From assembly GCF_002895485.1 (NCBI RefSeq), contig NZ_AZRK01000012.1:25269-89268 (forward strand): a stretch of DNA of 64,000 nt, read 5' to 3'. Below are positions 56,716 through 64,000 of the stretch, one piece after another. The stretch is from Petrotoga sp. 9PWA.NaAc.5.4. Its GTDB lineage: Bacteria > Thermotogota > Thermotogae > Petrotogales > Petrotogaceae. Numbering within the stretch: the first letter of the stretch is position 1; the number at the start of each line of letters is the position of its first letter. The notes under the pieces were generated by a model. That model ran no database searches. It was not told the origin of the DNA and worked only from the letters and a program-made list of their open reading frames with translations. The position numbers and the translations under genes were made by a program.

Positions 56716-57375
56716 TTAATCTTTATTAAATTTTTCGATAAGTTCTAATGTAATTTCATTCATGTTTTCAACAATTATGTCTGCTTTGGATAAATCTTGA
56801 TTCATAGAATTAGGATTATTAAACCCAATACAAACCATTCCGGCGCATTTAGCTGCTTTAACACCATTCTTTGAATCTTCAATGACTAAACATTCCCGAG
56901 GTTTTACATTCAATAATCCTGCAGTATAAATAAATAAGTCAGGTTTTGGTTTTCCGCGAGAAACGCTTTCTGCACTCACTACTACATCAAAGTATTTACT
57001 CAGTTGAAATTTTTCCAACACTTCTTTTATTAAAATTTCTGGAGAGGATGAAGCAAGTGCAACTTTATAACTATTATTTTTCAACAATTCTAAAAGTTCT
57101 ACTACACCAGATATAGGTTCTTTTGCATATTTTTTTATATGTTCCAAATTTTCTAAGTTTTGCCTATCTACCAACTCTTGAACCGTTTGTTTTAAATCAT
57201 ATTCATTTTTTATTTCATTCCACATGTCTTCATTACTAACTCCAATATATTTTACATAAATACTTTGAGTTATAGGTATTCCCAATTCATCAAAAATACG
57301 TTTATTTGCATCATAATGAATAGGTTCACTGTCTATTATTACACCATCCATATCAAATATAATAGCCTTTATCAT
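56716..57375 (-). CDS. HAD-family phosphatase/phosphomutase (beta-phosphoglucomutase-like)
   Basis: A 219-residue HAD hydrolase. Motif I FDMDGVIIDSEP (nucleophile Asp8, acid/base Asp10), motif II ALASSSP, motif III Lys in RGKPKPD and motif IV VIEDSKNGVKAAK are all present, with the helical cap between I and II. The DGVIIDSEP and SRGKPKPD forms are typical of beta-phosphoglucomutases and sugar-phosphate phosphatases. GGGAGG precedes the ATG. Substrate unknown, probably a hexose phosphate. Confidence 0.9.
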   Translation of the reverse strand: MIKAIIFDMDGVIIDSEPIHYDANKRIFDELGIPITQSIYVKYIGVSNEDMWNEIKNEYDLKQTVQELVDRQNLENLEHIKKYAKEPISGVVELLELLKNNSYKVALASSSPEILIKEVLEKFQLSKYFDVVVSAESVSRGKPKPDLFIYTAGLLNVKPRECLVIEDSKNGVKAAKCAGMVCIGFNNPNSMNQDLSKADIIVENMNEITLELIEKFNKD

Positions 57376-57406
57376 TAGATCCTCCCAAAATCAAATATTT
57401 CTAATT

Positions 57407-57560
57407 ACTTTAGAAACTTTAAAACTTAGCTTTTTCAAAAATATCTGCATAGTTCTAATAGTCGCTATTATCTATTATCTTAACATATTGGGTACTTTTA
57501 ATGGGAAAAGGGAGAAAGGTTCCCTTCCCGTTATAAATTCAACAGCTTATTTTTAAAACC
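57407..57560 (-). repeat. Decayed single copy of the dispersed repeat
   Basis: The left terminal repeat ACTTTAGAAA (57407-57416), a GGGTACTTTTAATGGG remnant of the first hairpin, GGGAGAAAGGTTCCCTTCCCG and TATAAATTCAACAGCTTATTTTTA follow in element order. Hairpin arms are partly lost. Confidence 0.7.
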
Positions 57561-57581
57561 GCTTTATTTATAAAATCTCTA

Positions 57582-59549
57582 TTAAACATTTTGAAGTTGC
57601 ATTCCATTATTATTTATCACATTTATTTTTAAAAATTCTTTTATTTCTTTTTCTCCACCAACAAGTTCTCTTAATTCATCAATGTCTTTTTCCATCATTT
57701 TTTTAAATTCTTCTCCATAAATCGTTTCCTTTTTAAAAACGTAAGCAGCCATTAAATCTAATCTTTCTCTATTCTTTTTAAGAATATCAATTGCTCGTTC
57801 ATACATGGTATTTATTATCTTTTTTACTTCTAAATCTAACTCTTTAGCGGTTTCTTCAGAATAGTTCTTTTGCTTTGTTAATTCACTACCTAAGAATACT
57901 TCTTCCTCTTCGCCTTCCCAATAAACAGGCCCTAATTTTTTAGACATTCCTAAACGATAAATCATATCTTTTGCGTAATCTGTGGACTTCTTCAAATCAT
58001 CTTTTGCTCCACTTGTTGAAAATCCAAATATTATCTTTTCAGCTGCTCTTCCTCCTAATGCTATGGTTATTCTATTTAATATTTCAGACTTTTTTATTAA
58101 ATATCTATCTTTCTCCGGTATCTGTAAAGTGTGACCTAACGATCCCGCACCTCTTGGAATTATTGTGATTTTATAAATTGGGTCACTATTAGGTAAGGAA
58201 TATGCCAATATTGCATGCCCCATTTCATGATATGACAAAATTTTTCTCTCTCTATCAGACATTATTCTATACTTTTTGGACGGTCCAGAAATAACTCTTT
58301 CTATAGCTTCTTCGAAATCACTCATTTCAATCTGAACTTTTTTCTTTCGTGTAGCAATCAAAGCAGCTTCATTAACTAAGCTCTCTAAATCAGCTCCAAC
58401 AAAACCCGGAGTTCTTTTAGCTAAAATTTCCAAATCCACGTCAGAAGCAATTTTCTTATTTTGAGTATGGATTTTCAATATTTCTTTTCTACCATTTACA
58501 TCAGGTGGCCCAACCAAAATTTTCTTATCAAAACGCCCTGGTCTCAATAAAGCTTTATCAAGAACATCAGGTCTGTTAGTTGCCGCCATAACTATTACTC
58601 CTGTTGAAACATCAAAACCATCGAGTTCTACCAAAAGTGCATTTAATGTTTGTTCCCTTTCATCGTTGCCGCCACCCAATCCAGCTCCACGCTGTCTACC
58701 TACCGCATCTAACTCATCAATAAATATTATAGATGGTGCATTTTCTTTAGCTGTCTTGAAAAGGTCTCTAACTCTGGAGGCCCCTACTCCTACAAAAAGC
58801 TCAACAAAATCTGATCCGCTGGAATAATAAAAAGGTACGTCGGCTTCTCCAGCTATAGCTCTGGCTGTTAAAGTTTTTCCCGTTCCCGGAGGACCCACGA
58901 ATAAAATACCTTTTGGCATTCTGACTCCCAATTCTTGAAATTCAGCCGGATTCTTTAAAAACTTTACAATGTCTTGTACTTCTTCAATAACCTCATCTAT
59001 TCCTGCCACATCTTTAAAAGTAACTTTTTTCCCAATTGGTTCGAACTTTTTTGAAATATTTTTTCCAAAGTTCATACTGCCTTGGGCTCCAGATGCTGCT
59101 GAACGATAAAGCCAATAAAAAAACAGCGCAATTAAAACTATTGGTATAAGATTGATAAGAATATTAAACCACCATTTTGTTCCTACATTTTCTTTGTAGC
59201 TTATTTTTATTCCTTGATCTACCAAATTGTTAACGTATTGTTTATCCAACAACAAACTTGGAGAAAATGTTTGATATGATTCTCCGTTATTAGTTACAAT
59301 ATTTATCGTTCCATTTTGGTTGATCTCTAAAGATTCCACTTGATTTTTATTTATCATAGTAATTAATTGAGAATAAGGTATTACCGGAACATTTTCACGA
59401 TTCAAAAGAACTAACGCTACTATAAAAACTCCGATAAATAATATGTATATCCAAATAATATTAGAAATTTTCGTTTTTTTAACTTCTTTCTCGTTATTTT
59501 CTGGATCTTTTTTCTTATCATTTTTTTTGTCTTCATTATTTTCTGCCAT
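57582..59549 (-). CDS. ftsH: ATP-dependent zinc metalloprotease FtsH
   Basis: A 655-residue membrane AAA protease that degrades misfolded membrane proteins. A charged N-terminus precedes transmembrane helices at about 28-50 and 125-147, with the periplasmic domain between. Walker A GPPGTGKT is at 219-226, Walker [10 protein letters not shown] and the second region [17 protein letters not shown] follow. The zinc site is HEMGH at 441-445 (more often HEAGH). The long helical C-terminus ends QLQNV. GGAGG precedes the ATG. All catalytic elements are intact. Confidence 0.97.
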   Translation of the reverse strand: MAENNEDKKNDKKKDPENNEKEVKKTKISNIIWIYILFIGVFIVALVLLNRENVPVIPYSQLITMINKNQVESLEINQNGTINIVTNNGESYQTFSPSLLLDKQYVNNLVDQGIKISYKENVGTKWWFNILINLIPIVLIALFFYWLYRSAASGAQGSMNFGKNISKKFEPIGKKVTFKDVAGIDEVIEEVQDIVKFLKNPAEFQELGVRMPKGILFVGPPGTGKTLTARAIAGEADVPFYYSSGSDFVELFVGVGASRVRDLFKTAKENAPSIIFIDELDAVGRQRGAGLGGGNDEREQTLNALLVELDGFDVSTGVIVMAATNRPDVLDKALLRPGRFDKKILVGPPDVNGRKEILKIHTQNKKIASDVDLEILAKRTPGFVGADLESLVNEAALIATRKKKVQIEMSDFEEAIERVISGPSKKYRIMSDRERKILSYHEMGHAILAYSLPNSDPIYKITIIPRGAGSLGHTLQIPEKDRYLIKKSEILNRITIALGGRAAEKIIFGFSTSGAKDDLKKSTDYAKDMIYRLGMSKKLGPVYWEGEEEEVFLGSELTKQKNYSEETAKELDLEVKKIINTMYERAIDILKKNRERLDLMAAYVFKKETIYGEEFKKMMEKDIDELRELVGGEKEIKEFLKINVINNNGMQLQNV

Positions 59550-59580
59550 AGTTTACCTCCTACTAAACTTTTATTTACTC

Positions 59581-59760
59581 ACTTTAGAAATTATAAAACT
59601 CAAATTTATAAATATTTTTATGTTTAATTATTTCAAAAATACCTCCACAATTCTAATTTTGAGCCATTCTCCATTTCTTTAAGTTCATCGCCACACATAC
59701 TGAAGGATAGGGAGAAGGGCTTCATCCTGAACCCAGCTTTAAATCTAAAAGATTATTTTA
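59581..59760 (-). repeat. Single decayed copy of the dispersed repeat
   Basis: The left terminal repeat ACTTTAGAAA (59581-59590) is intact. The first hairpin is reduced to CGCCACACATACTG and the second to GGGCTTCATCCTGAACCC. The right end is lost. The rest of the 330-bp gap between ecfT and ftsH is AT-rich and featureless. Confidence 0.72.
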
Positions 59761-59879
59761 TTGCATAATTAGTTAATTTTCCAATTTTGTAGCGAGTTTA
59801 ATTATTTTATACCTACAAATTTTCGATTTTGTTTTATTATAAAAAGCATATTCACTATCTAATTTATCAAAAAAATATC

Positions 59880-60671
59880 TTATATGAAAATGATTGTAAA
59901 ACTCAAAGCTGAAAATGAGATTAGAAAAAAGGTATCCCGAGTTTCCCATTTAAATTGTTTAAATCTTGTTCTTCCTTCCCATCCATTATAACCTCTGGCC
60001 TCCATAGCAATACTTAAATCTTCTGCTCTTCTTAGAGCAGAGACTAACAAAGGGATGATTATAGAGATTGCTCCTTTAATTCTTCCTGAAAATTTTCTAT
60101 CATCAAAATTGGCACCTCTACTTAGTTGAGCTCTCATTATTCTATCAGCTTCACTTGCAATAACAGGAATAAATCTTATAGCTATCGTCATAACCATTGC
60201 AATCTCATGTGAGAATCTTTTGGGCACAAAAAACCATCCTAAAACATCTTCAAGAGCATGTGCAAGAGAAGTTGGAGATGTAGTTAGCGTTAACACGGAA
60301 GACAATAAAACCGCAAAAACTATCCTAAAAGTAATAATTGCGGCATTGAAAAGGCCCTTATCGCTTATTCTTATGAATCCAAATTGTAAAAGTGTATTAC
60401 CCCCAACAGTAAAGAGCTGGACTACAAAGGCAAAAATCACAATAAACCATATAGATCTTAAAGATTTCATATAATATCTCAAACTTAATTTTGATAATAA
60501 CATTAGAACTAATGTATATATAGACATTAGAAGTACATCGTAAAAACTATTTATGGAAAAAGCAAAACCAGCTAATACAAAAAGGCCTAAAAGTTTCACT
60601 CGTGGATCCAAAGAATGCATAAATGAATTTCTTTCCACGTATCTTCCTAAAGCAACGTTATCTAAAAGCAT
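59880..60671 (-). CDS. ecfT: Energy-coupling factor transporter transmembrane protein
   Basis: A 263-residue membrane subunit of an ECF vitamin or metal importer. It has about five to six helices and the two cytoplasmic coupling motifs, SRGANF and EARGYNG (Ala-Arg-Gly type), which bind the EcfA ATPases. LDPRVKLLGLFVLA is the family N-terminal signature. GAGGAG precedes the ATG. No EcfA or S-component gene is adjacent within the window, so it is solitary on this side. Confidence 0.92.
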   Translation of the reverse strand: MLLDNVALGRYVERNSFMHSLDPRVKLLGLFVLAGFAFSINSFYDVLLMSIYTLVLMLLSKLSLRYYMKSLRSIWFIVIFAFVVQLFTVGGNTLLQFGFIRISDKGLFNAAIITFRIVFAVLLSSVLTLTTSPTSLAHALEDVLGWFFVPKRFSHEIAMVMTIAIRFIPVIASEADRIMRAQLSRGANFDDRKFSGRIKGAISIIIPLLVSALRRAEDLSIAMEARGYNGWEGRTRFKQFKWETRDTFFLISFSALSFTIIFI

Positions 60672-60715
60672 TTATGTACTCCTCATACTTATAATTTATA
60701 TATCCACTTTAGAAA

Positions 60716-61017
60716 TTCCAAAACTTAAGTTTTTACCATATTTTGGTTTTAAATTTTTTCAAAAATACATCCTCAATTCTAATCTTCACTGATTCTTAAT
60801 TTCTTTAACTTCTTCGCTACGTGTAGCGAGAGGGGAGAGGGCTTCGCCCTGGACCCGTTTTAAATTCAAAAACTCAGTTTCAGAAATACTCCTTTTCTAA
60901 AGTTTCAATTTAATCCTTTTAACTTCTTCGCTACGTGTAGCGAGAGGGGAGAGGGCTTCGCCCTGAACCCGTTTTAAATTCAAAAGATTATTTTCTGAAA
61001 ATTATTATTTCTAAAGT
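60716..61017 (-). repeat. Full-length dispersed repeat plus one extra tandem unit
   Basis: The left end ACTTTAGAAA is at 60716-60725, the right end TTTCTAAAGT at 60894-60903 (188 bp), and a second unit ends with TTTCTAAAGT at 61008-61017. Both units carry the hairpin as CGCTACGTGTAGCG rather than CGGTACTTGTACCG, with both arms changed together, and GGGCTTCGCCC. The rest of 60672-61274 holds the promoter of the next gene. Confidence 0.93.
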
Positions 61018-61165
61018 CCCTAATAACTTATACCCTTATATTGTAACATAATTATGAGTCTTTTGTATTGTTTAAAAGTTTATAAAAGAAAAATTTTAAA
61101 AAATATTATTAAGTATTTCTACTCTTTTTATTTAAAATTATATTAAATATAAAATAGCTGAATTT

Positions 61166-61192
61166 TTGTTGAAAATTAAAAAATGGTATAAT
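61166..61192 (+). promoter_or_regulatory. Promoter with extended -10 box
   Basis: TGGTATAAT (TG at 61184-61185, TATAAT at 61187-61192) is an extended -10 element; TTGTTG (61166-61171) is a weak -35 with 15-bp spacing. It lies 83 bp before the lytic transglycosylase start. Confidence 0.55.
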
Positions 61193-61274
61193 TTAGGAAG
61201 TAGAAGATTCGTAAAAGTTTCTAAAAGTTTTTTATAGTAATCAATTTAAAAATTTAACAGGGTGGTTAATTAAA

Positions 61275-61922
61275 TTGACTGTTCGAGTTATAAAGGCGCG
61301 TAAAAGTTATAAGAAGTTTGTTTTTACCATCATTGTAGCAATTTTAGTTCTTTTAGTTTTTTTATCTCTTTTAATTATTTTACAACCTGGTAGAGAAAAA
61401 TACAATGAATATCTTACCCAAGTTTCTTTTTTTGAGAGTTATTTGAAGGAATACTATCAATTTGAAGAAGAAGTGATACGTGATTTTACAGACGCTTTTA
61501 TGATGCTATACGAAGAATATACATATATTACAGAATTAGTTTTGCCTATAGAATTATTGGCAATTGGTATTGTAGAAACAAATTTTAAAAACGTTAAAGG
61601 AGATAAGGGAGAAAGTTTAGGATACTTCCAAATACAAGCTCCAACCTATTGGTATATGAAAAATAAATACCCTGAAATTTATGAAAAACTAAATTTCACT
61701 CATGCGTGGTACTGGGATAATGTAAAGGTTAGACCAGACGTTCAACTTATTACCGCAACTCTTTATCTTTATGATTTAAAAATTAGATATGGGGAAACAG
61801 AAGCTTATAGTCTTTACAATGGAATTTCGAAGGCTTATCAGGATAAAGTAAATTATACAAAAAGTTGGTTGAAAGTTAAATTTGAAGAATATAAGGAGGC
61901 TCAAAAGGAACTTTCTAAATGA
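61275..61922 (+). CDS. Membrane-anchored lytic transglycosylase (SLT domain)
   Basis: A 215-residue murein lytic enzyme. A single N-terminal transmembrane helix (about 15-38) anchors it on the outer face of the inner membrane. The SLT fold (about 80-205) has the catalytic Glu101 in LLAIGIVETNF and the GESLGYFQIQAPTYW motif, with an AxxLYNGxS-type motif (SLYNGISKAYQDKV) near the end. It cleaves peptidoglycan strands without water. TTG start after GGGTGG. It is shorter than E. coli Slt70-type enzymes but fits the minimal class. Confidence 0.88.
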   Translation: MTVRVIKARKSYKKFVFTIIVAILVLLVFLSLLIILQPGREKYNEYLTQVSFFESYLKEYYQFEEEVIRDFTDAFMMLYEEYTYITELVLPIELLAIGIVETNFKNVKGDKGESLGYFQIQAPTYWYMKNKYPEIYEKLNFTHAWYWDNVKVRPDVQLITATLYLYDLKIRYGETEAYSLYNGISKAYQDKVNYTKSWLKVKFEEYKEAQKELSK

Positions 61923-61924
61923 GA

Positions 61925-62400
61925 ATTTTTTAAAAATAATCTTTTGTATTTAAAACGGGTCCAGGGCGAAGCCCTTCACTCTTCTGACTACAAGTACCGA
62001 GTAACTCAAAAAATAAATAATTTGCCAAAATAGATAAAGACTTTAAAATGGAAAACTTTTTAAAAATAATCTTTTGAATTTAAAATGGGTTCAGGGCGGA
62101 GCCCCTCTCCCCTCTCGGTACAAGTACCGAGTAACTCAAAAAATAAAAAATTTGCCAAAATAGATAAAGACTTTAAAATGGAGAACTTTTTAAAAATAAT
62201 CTTTTGTATTTAAAATGGGTTCAGGGCGGAGCCCTCTCCCCTCTCGGTACAAGTACCGAGTAACTCAAAAAATAAATAATTTGCCAAAATAGATAAAGAC
62301 TTTAAAATGGAAAACTTTTTAAAAATAATCTTTTGAATTTAAAACGGGTCCAGGGCGGAGCCCTCTCCTCTTTGGCTTCACGTAGCGAAAAAGTTAAAGA
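61925..62400 (+). repeat. Tandem array of four dispersed-repeat units, reverse orientation
   Basis: Four units of about 130 bp begin with AATCTTTTG(T/A)ATTTAAAA(C/T)GGGT and contain CAGGGCG(A/G)AGCCC and CGGTACAAGTACCG (units 2 and 3 perfect; unit 1 GACTACAAGTACCGAG; unit 4 GGCTTCACGTAGCG). The orientation is reversed relative to the arrays at 45 and 53 kb, in step with plus-strand transcription. The rest of 61923-62508 is AT-rich. Confidence 0.95.
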
Positions 62401-62508
62401 AATTAAGAATTAATAAGTATTAGAATTGAAGACATGTTTTTGAAAAATCAATTCTAAAACATATATAATAAAGAAAAGATTTTAGAATTTCCAAGACAGG
62501 AGGTATAT

Positions 62509-63336
62509 ATGAAAATTAAAGAACCGCTCATTAGTCAGCCAATATTTTCCGAAAAAATTTGGGGTAATAGAGACATTAATAACCTGTTTAATATTGATTC
62601 AAAAGATCCAATAGGAGAAGTTTGGCTATTTTCAAGTTTAAAAAATTCTGAAACGATATTATTTGGTAAGGAAAGTAAAAGAGAATATGGAAAAGTAAGT
62701 CAAATTTTTAGAGATTTTCCGCTGCTTTTAAAATTAATAGGGACTTCTTCTTGGCTTTCTATACAACTTCATCCTGATAACGAAATGGCAAAAAAAATAG
62801 AAGACCAACCTTGGGGAAAATCGGAAGCATGGTTTTTTTTGAAAGACGGAGGTCAAATAAAGGTCTCTAACAATAACGAAGAAATTCTAAAAGCTATGAA
62901 AGATAACACATGGGATAATGTTTTAGAAACTTACCACATGGATAAATTTGACTCAATCTTTATACCAGCTGGAACCGTTCATACTTTAGGTCCAAATAGC
63001 TTTTTATTAGAAATTCAACAAAGTTCTGATTTAACTTACAGATTGTATGATTGGGGACGCCCAAGAGAGATTCATGTAGAAAAGTCAAGGGAAGTTTTAG
63101 AAAATGTTAAAGCCACTTATTGCCTTTCGAGGAAAATTAATGGAATGCATACCGTTTATTTTAGTTTCCAAAAATTTTCTAATGAATTGAAAAAAGGATT
63201 GGGTTTATTTGTCAATCTTAAAAACTATGAAACAATCGTTCTTGCCCAAGACGTAGAATACTATTTTGAAGGTGAGTTTATAGAATTTAGGCTCAATGAA
63301 AAAGGTTGGAAACCCATGATAAATAAAAATAATTAA
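62509..63336 (+). CDS. manA: Mannose-6-phosphate isomerase, class I (short form)
   Basis: A 275-residue cupin-type zinc isomerase interconverting mannose-6-phosphate and fructose-6-phosphate. The opening QPIFSEKIWGNRDI is characteristic. The zinc ligands are visible as Q86 and H88 in SIQLHPDNEMA, E106 in GKSEAWFF, and H158 in IPAGTVHTLG; the substrate Arg region LYDWGRPREIHVEKS follows. AGGAGG precedes the ATG. The length is typical of the short bacterial form (about 300-315) or slightly less, with a reduced C-terminal cupin half. It stands alone. Confidence 0.9.
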   Translation: MKIKEPLISQPIFSEKIWGNRDINNLFNIDSKDPIGEVWLFSSLKNSETILFGKESKREYGKVSQIFRDFPLLLKLIGTSSWLSIQLHPDNEMAKKIEDQPWGKSEAWFFLKDGGQIKVSNNNEEILKAMKDNTWDNVLETYHMDKFDSIFIPAGTVHTLGPNSFLLEIQQSSDLTYRLYDWGRPREIHVEKSREVLENVKATYCLSRKINGMHTVYFSFQKFSNELKKGLGLFVNLKNYETIVLAQDVEYYFEGEFIEFRLNEKGWKPMINKNN

Positions 63337-63388
63337 TTTTTATAAAAACTTCTGAAAAATTTACATTATTTTTTATTTTAGACTGATT

Positions 63389-63402
63389 TTGTCTGGTATA
63401 AT
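63389..63402 (+). promoter_or_regulatory. Orphan extended -10 promoter
   Basis: TGGTATAAT (TG at 63394-63395, TATAAT at 63397-63402) has the same form as the promoter at 61187, but no coding frame starts within the following 600 bp. A folded segment begins just downstream. Confidence 0.45.
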
Positions 63403-63403
63403 T

Positions 63404-63520
63404 TAATTAAACTTCTATTAGAAGATTTTGAGAGTTTATGGTAGTTAAACTCCCCTGGCTGTGACAAAGAGCGTCGTAGTCATCCCTGTGGTGATGGGAA
63501 TTTCTATTACCTTTTGAATT
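63404..63520 (+). ncRNA. Candidate small RNA or leader region
   Basis: Downstream of the orphan promoter lie CTTCT-N3-AGAAG (63412-63424), GAGTTTA with TAAACTC (7-bp stem around 63432-63452), then a GC-richer block CCCCTGGCTGTGAC..GTCATCCCTGTGG..GATGGGA with TGAC/GTCA and TCCC/GGGA pairings. No ORF is present and no known riboswitch consensus was recognised. It could also be the leader of a gene beyond the window. Confidence 0.35.
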
Positions 63521-64000
63521 TAAAGTGGGTCCAGGGCGAAGCCCTCCACCTCTTTGGCTACAAGTACCGAAAAAGGTAAAAGAATTAAACGGGAACTTTA
63601 GAAAAGGAGTATTTCTGAAACTGAGTTTTTGAATTTAAAATGGGTCCAGGGCGAAGCCCTCTCCCCTTTTTCGTTAAAAGTACCGAAAAGTTGAAAGAAT
63701 TAAATGGAAACTTTAGAAAAGGAACATTTCTGAAACTGAGTTTTTGAATTTAAAGTGGGTCCAAGGCGGAGCCCCCACCCTCCTTCGTTACAAGTACCGA
63801 AAAAGGTAAAAGAATTAAACGGGAACTTTAGAAAAGGAGTATTTCTGAAACTGAGTTTTTGAATTTAAAATGGGTCCAGGGCGGAGCCCTCTCCCCTTTT
63901 TCGTTAAAAGTACCGAAAAGTTGAAAGAATTAAATGGAAACTTTAGAAAAGGAACATTTCTGAAACTGAGTTTTTGAATTTAAAGTGGGTTCAGGGCGGA
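63515..64000 (+). repeat. Tandem array of dispersed-repeat units with 115-bp period (runs off window)
   Basis: GGGT(C/T)C marks the units at 63527, 63642, 63757, 63872 and 63987, exactly 115 bp apart. Units alternate in type: odd units carry GGCTACAAGTACCG or GTTACAAGTACCG and the arm AAACGGGAACTTTAG; even units carry TTCGTTAAAAGTACCG and AAATGGAAACTTTAG. This makes a 230-bp higher-order period. Orientation follows plus-strand transcription. The array continues past the window end. Confidence 0.95.

Noticed and set aside
63404..63520. Known riboswitch (c-di-GMP, fluoride, glycine, TPP classes) or SRP/6S RNA
   Set aside because: None of the consensus cores that I can recall is present, so it is listed only as an unclassified candidate.

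Overview
The window is AT-rich, densely coding, and dominated by sugar uptake and breakdown genes. Extended -10 promoters, sugar ABC operons without ATPase genes, cytoplasmic and secreted glycosidases, FtsH, an ECF transporter subunit and a degraded outer-membrane barrel fragment suggest a member of the Thermotogota, most likely Petrotoga- or Defluviitoga-like. This is inference from gene content; no rRNA or other phylogenetic marker was checked.

Layout. 0-1.3 kb: the C-terminal part of IMP dehydrogenase and acylphosphatase. 1.5-19.2 kb: one large glycan locus on the plus strand. It holds a ROK regulator, a solute-binding protein (SBP), a giant SBP with an extra N-terminal half, two permease pairs, an NHL/TPR/Yip1-like membrane protein, a large exported protein of DUF5696 type, a secreted GH30 and a cytoplasmic GH3 enzyme. 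19.2-22.2 kb: a DpnII-type (GATC) restriction-modification pair with a decayed methyltransferase gene, then a decayed metallo-beta-lactamase-fold gene. 22.4-30.7 kb: a transglutaminase-like protein, a GntR/UTRA regulator, a ROK kinase, a SIS protein and an SBP-permease-permease operon bracketed by 121-bp direct repeats; an EAL-domain pseudogene follows. 30.7-37.5 kb: a chemoreceptor with a C-terminal sugar-binding domain, a lipoprotein, several gene fragments, MgtE and a GyrI-like protein. 37.6-44.9 kb (minus strand): a double PII protein with a DUF1538 membrane protein, then a probable (keto)gluconate operon of kinase, hydroxyacid dehydrogenase, 6-phosphogluconate dehydrogenase and SDR. 46.2-53.2 kb (minus strand): a sugar operon with SBP, two permeases, a PIG-L deacetylase and a six-hairpin-type glycosidase, with a ROK regulator upstream. 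53.9-64 kb: a phosphoesterase, a cytoplasmic ParB-like/BMP fusion, a HAD phosphatase, FtsH, EcfT, a lytic transglycosylase and mannose-6-phosphate isomerase.

How the genes work together. Four SBPs and eight permeases are encoded but no ABC ATPase, so the importers probably share an ATPase encoded elsewhere. Imported oligosaccharides would be cut by GH30 outside the cell and by GH3 or the six-hairpin enzyme inside, then fed to kinases, isomerases and dehydrogenases. Strong hairpins follow three of the SBP genes inside their operons, which fits higher SBP expression.

The most unusual feature is a family of short non-coding repeats, about 30 copies in the window. Full-length copies are 190-200 bp with 10-bp terminal inverted repeats (ACTTTAGAAA / TTTCTAAAGT) and two internal hairpins, one of which shows compensatory changes between copies. 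Some copies are amplified into tandem arrays with 130- or 115-bp periods, and nearly all are oriented with the local direction of transcription.
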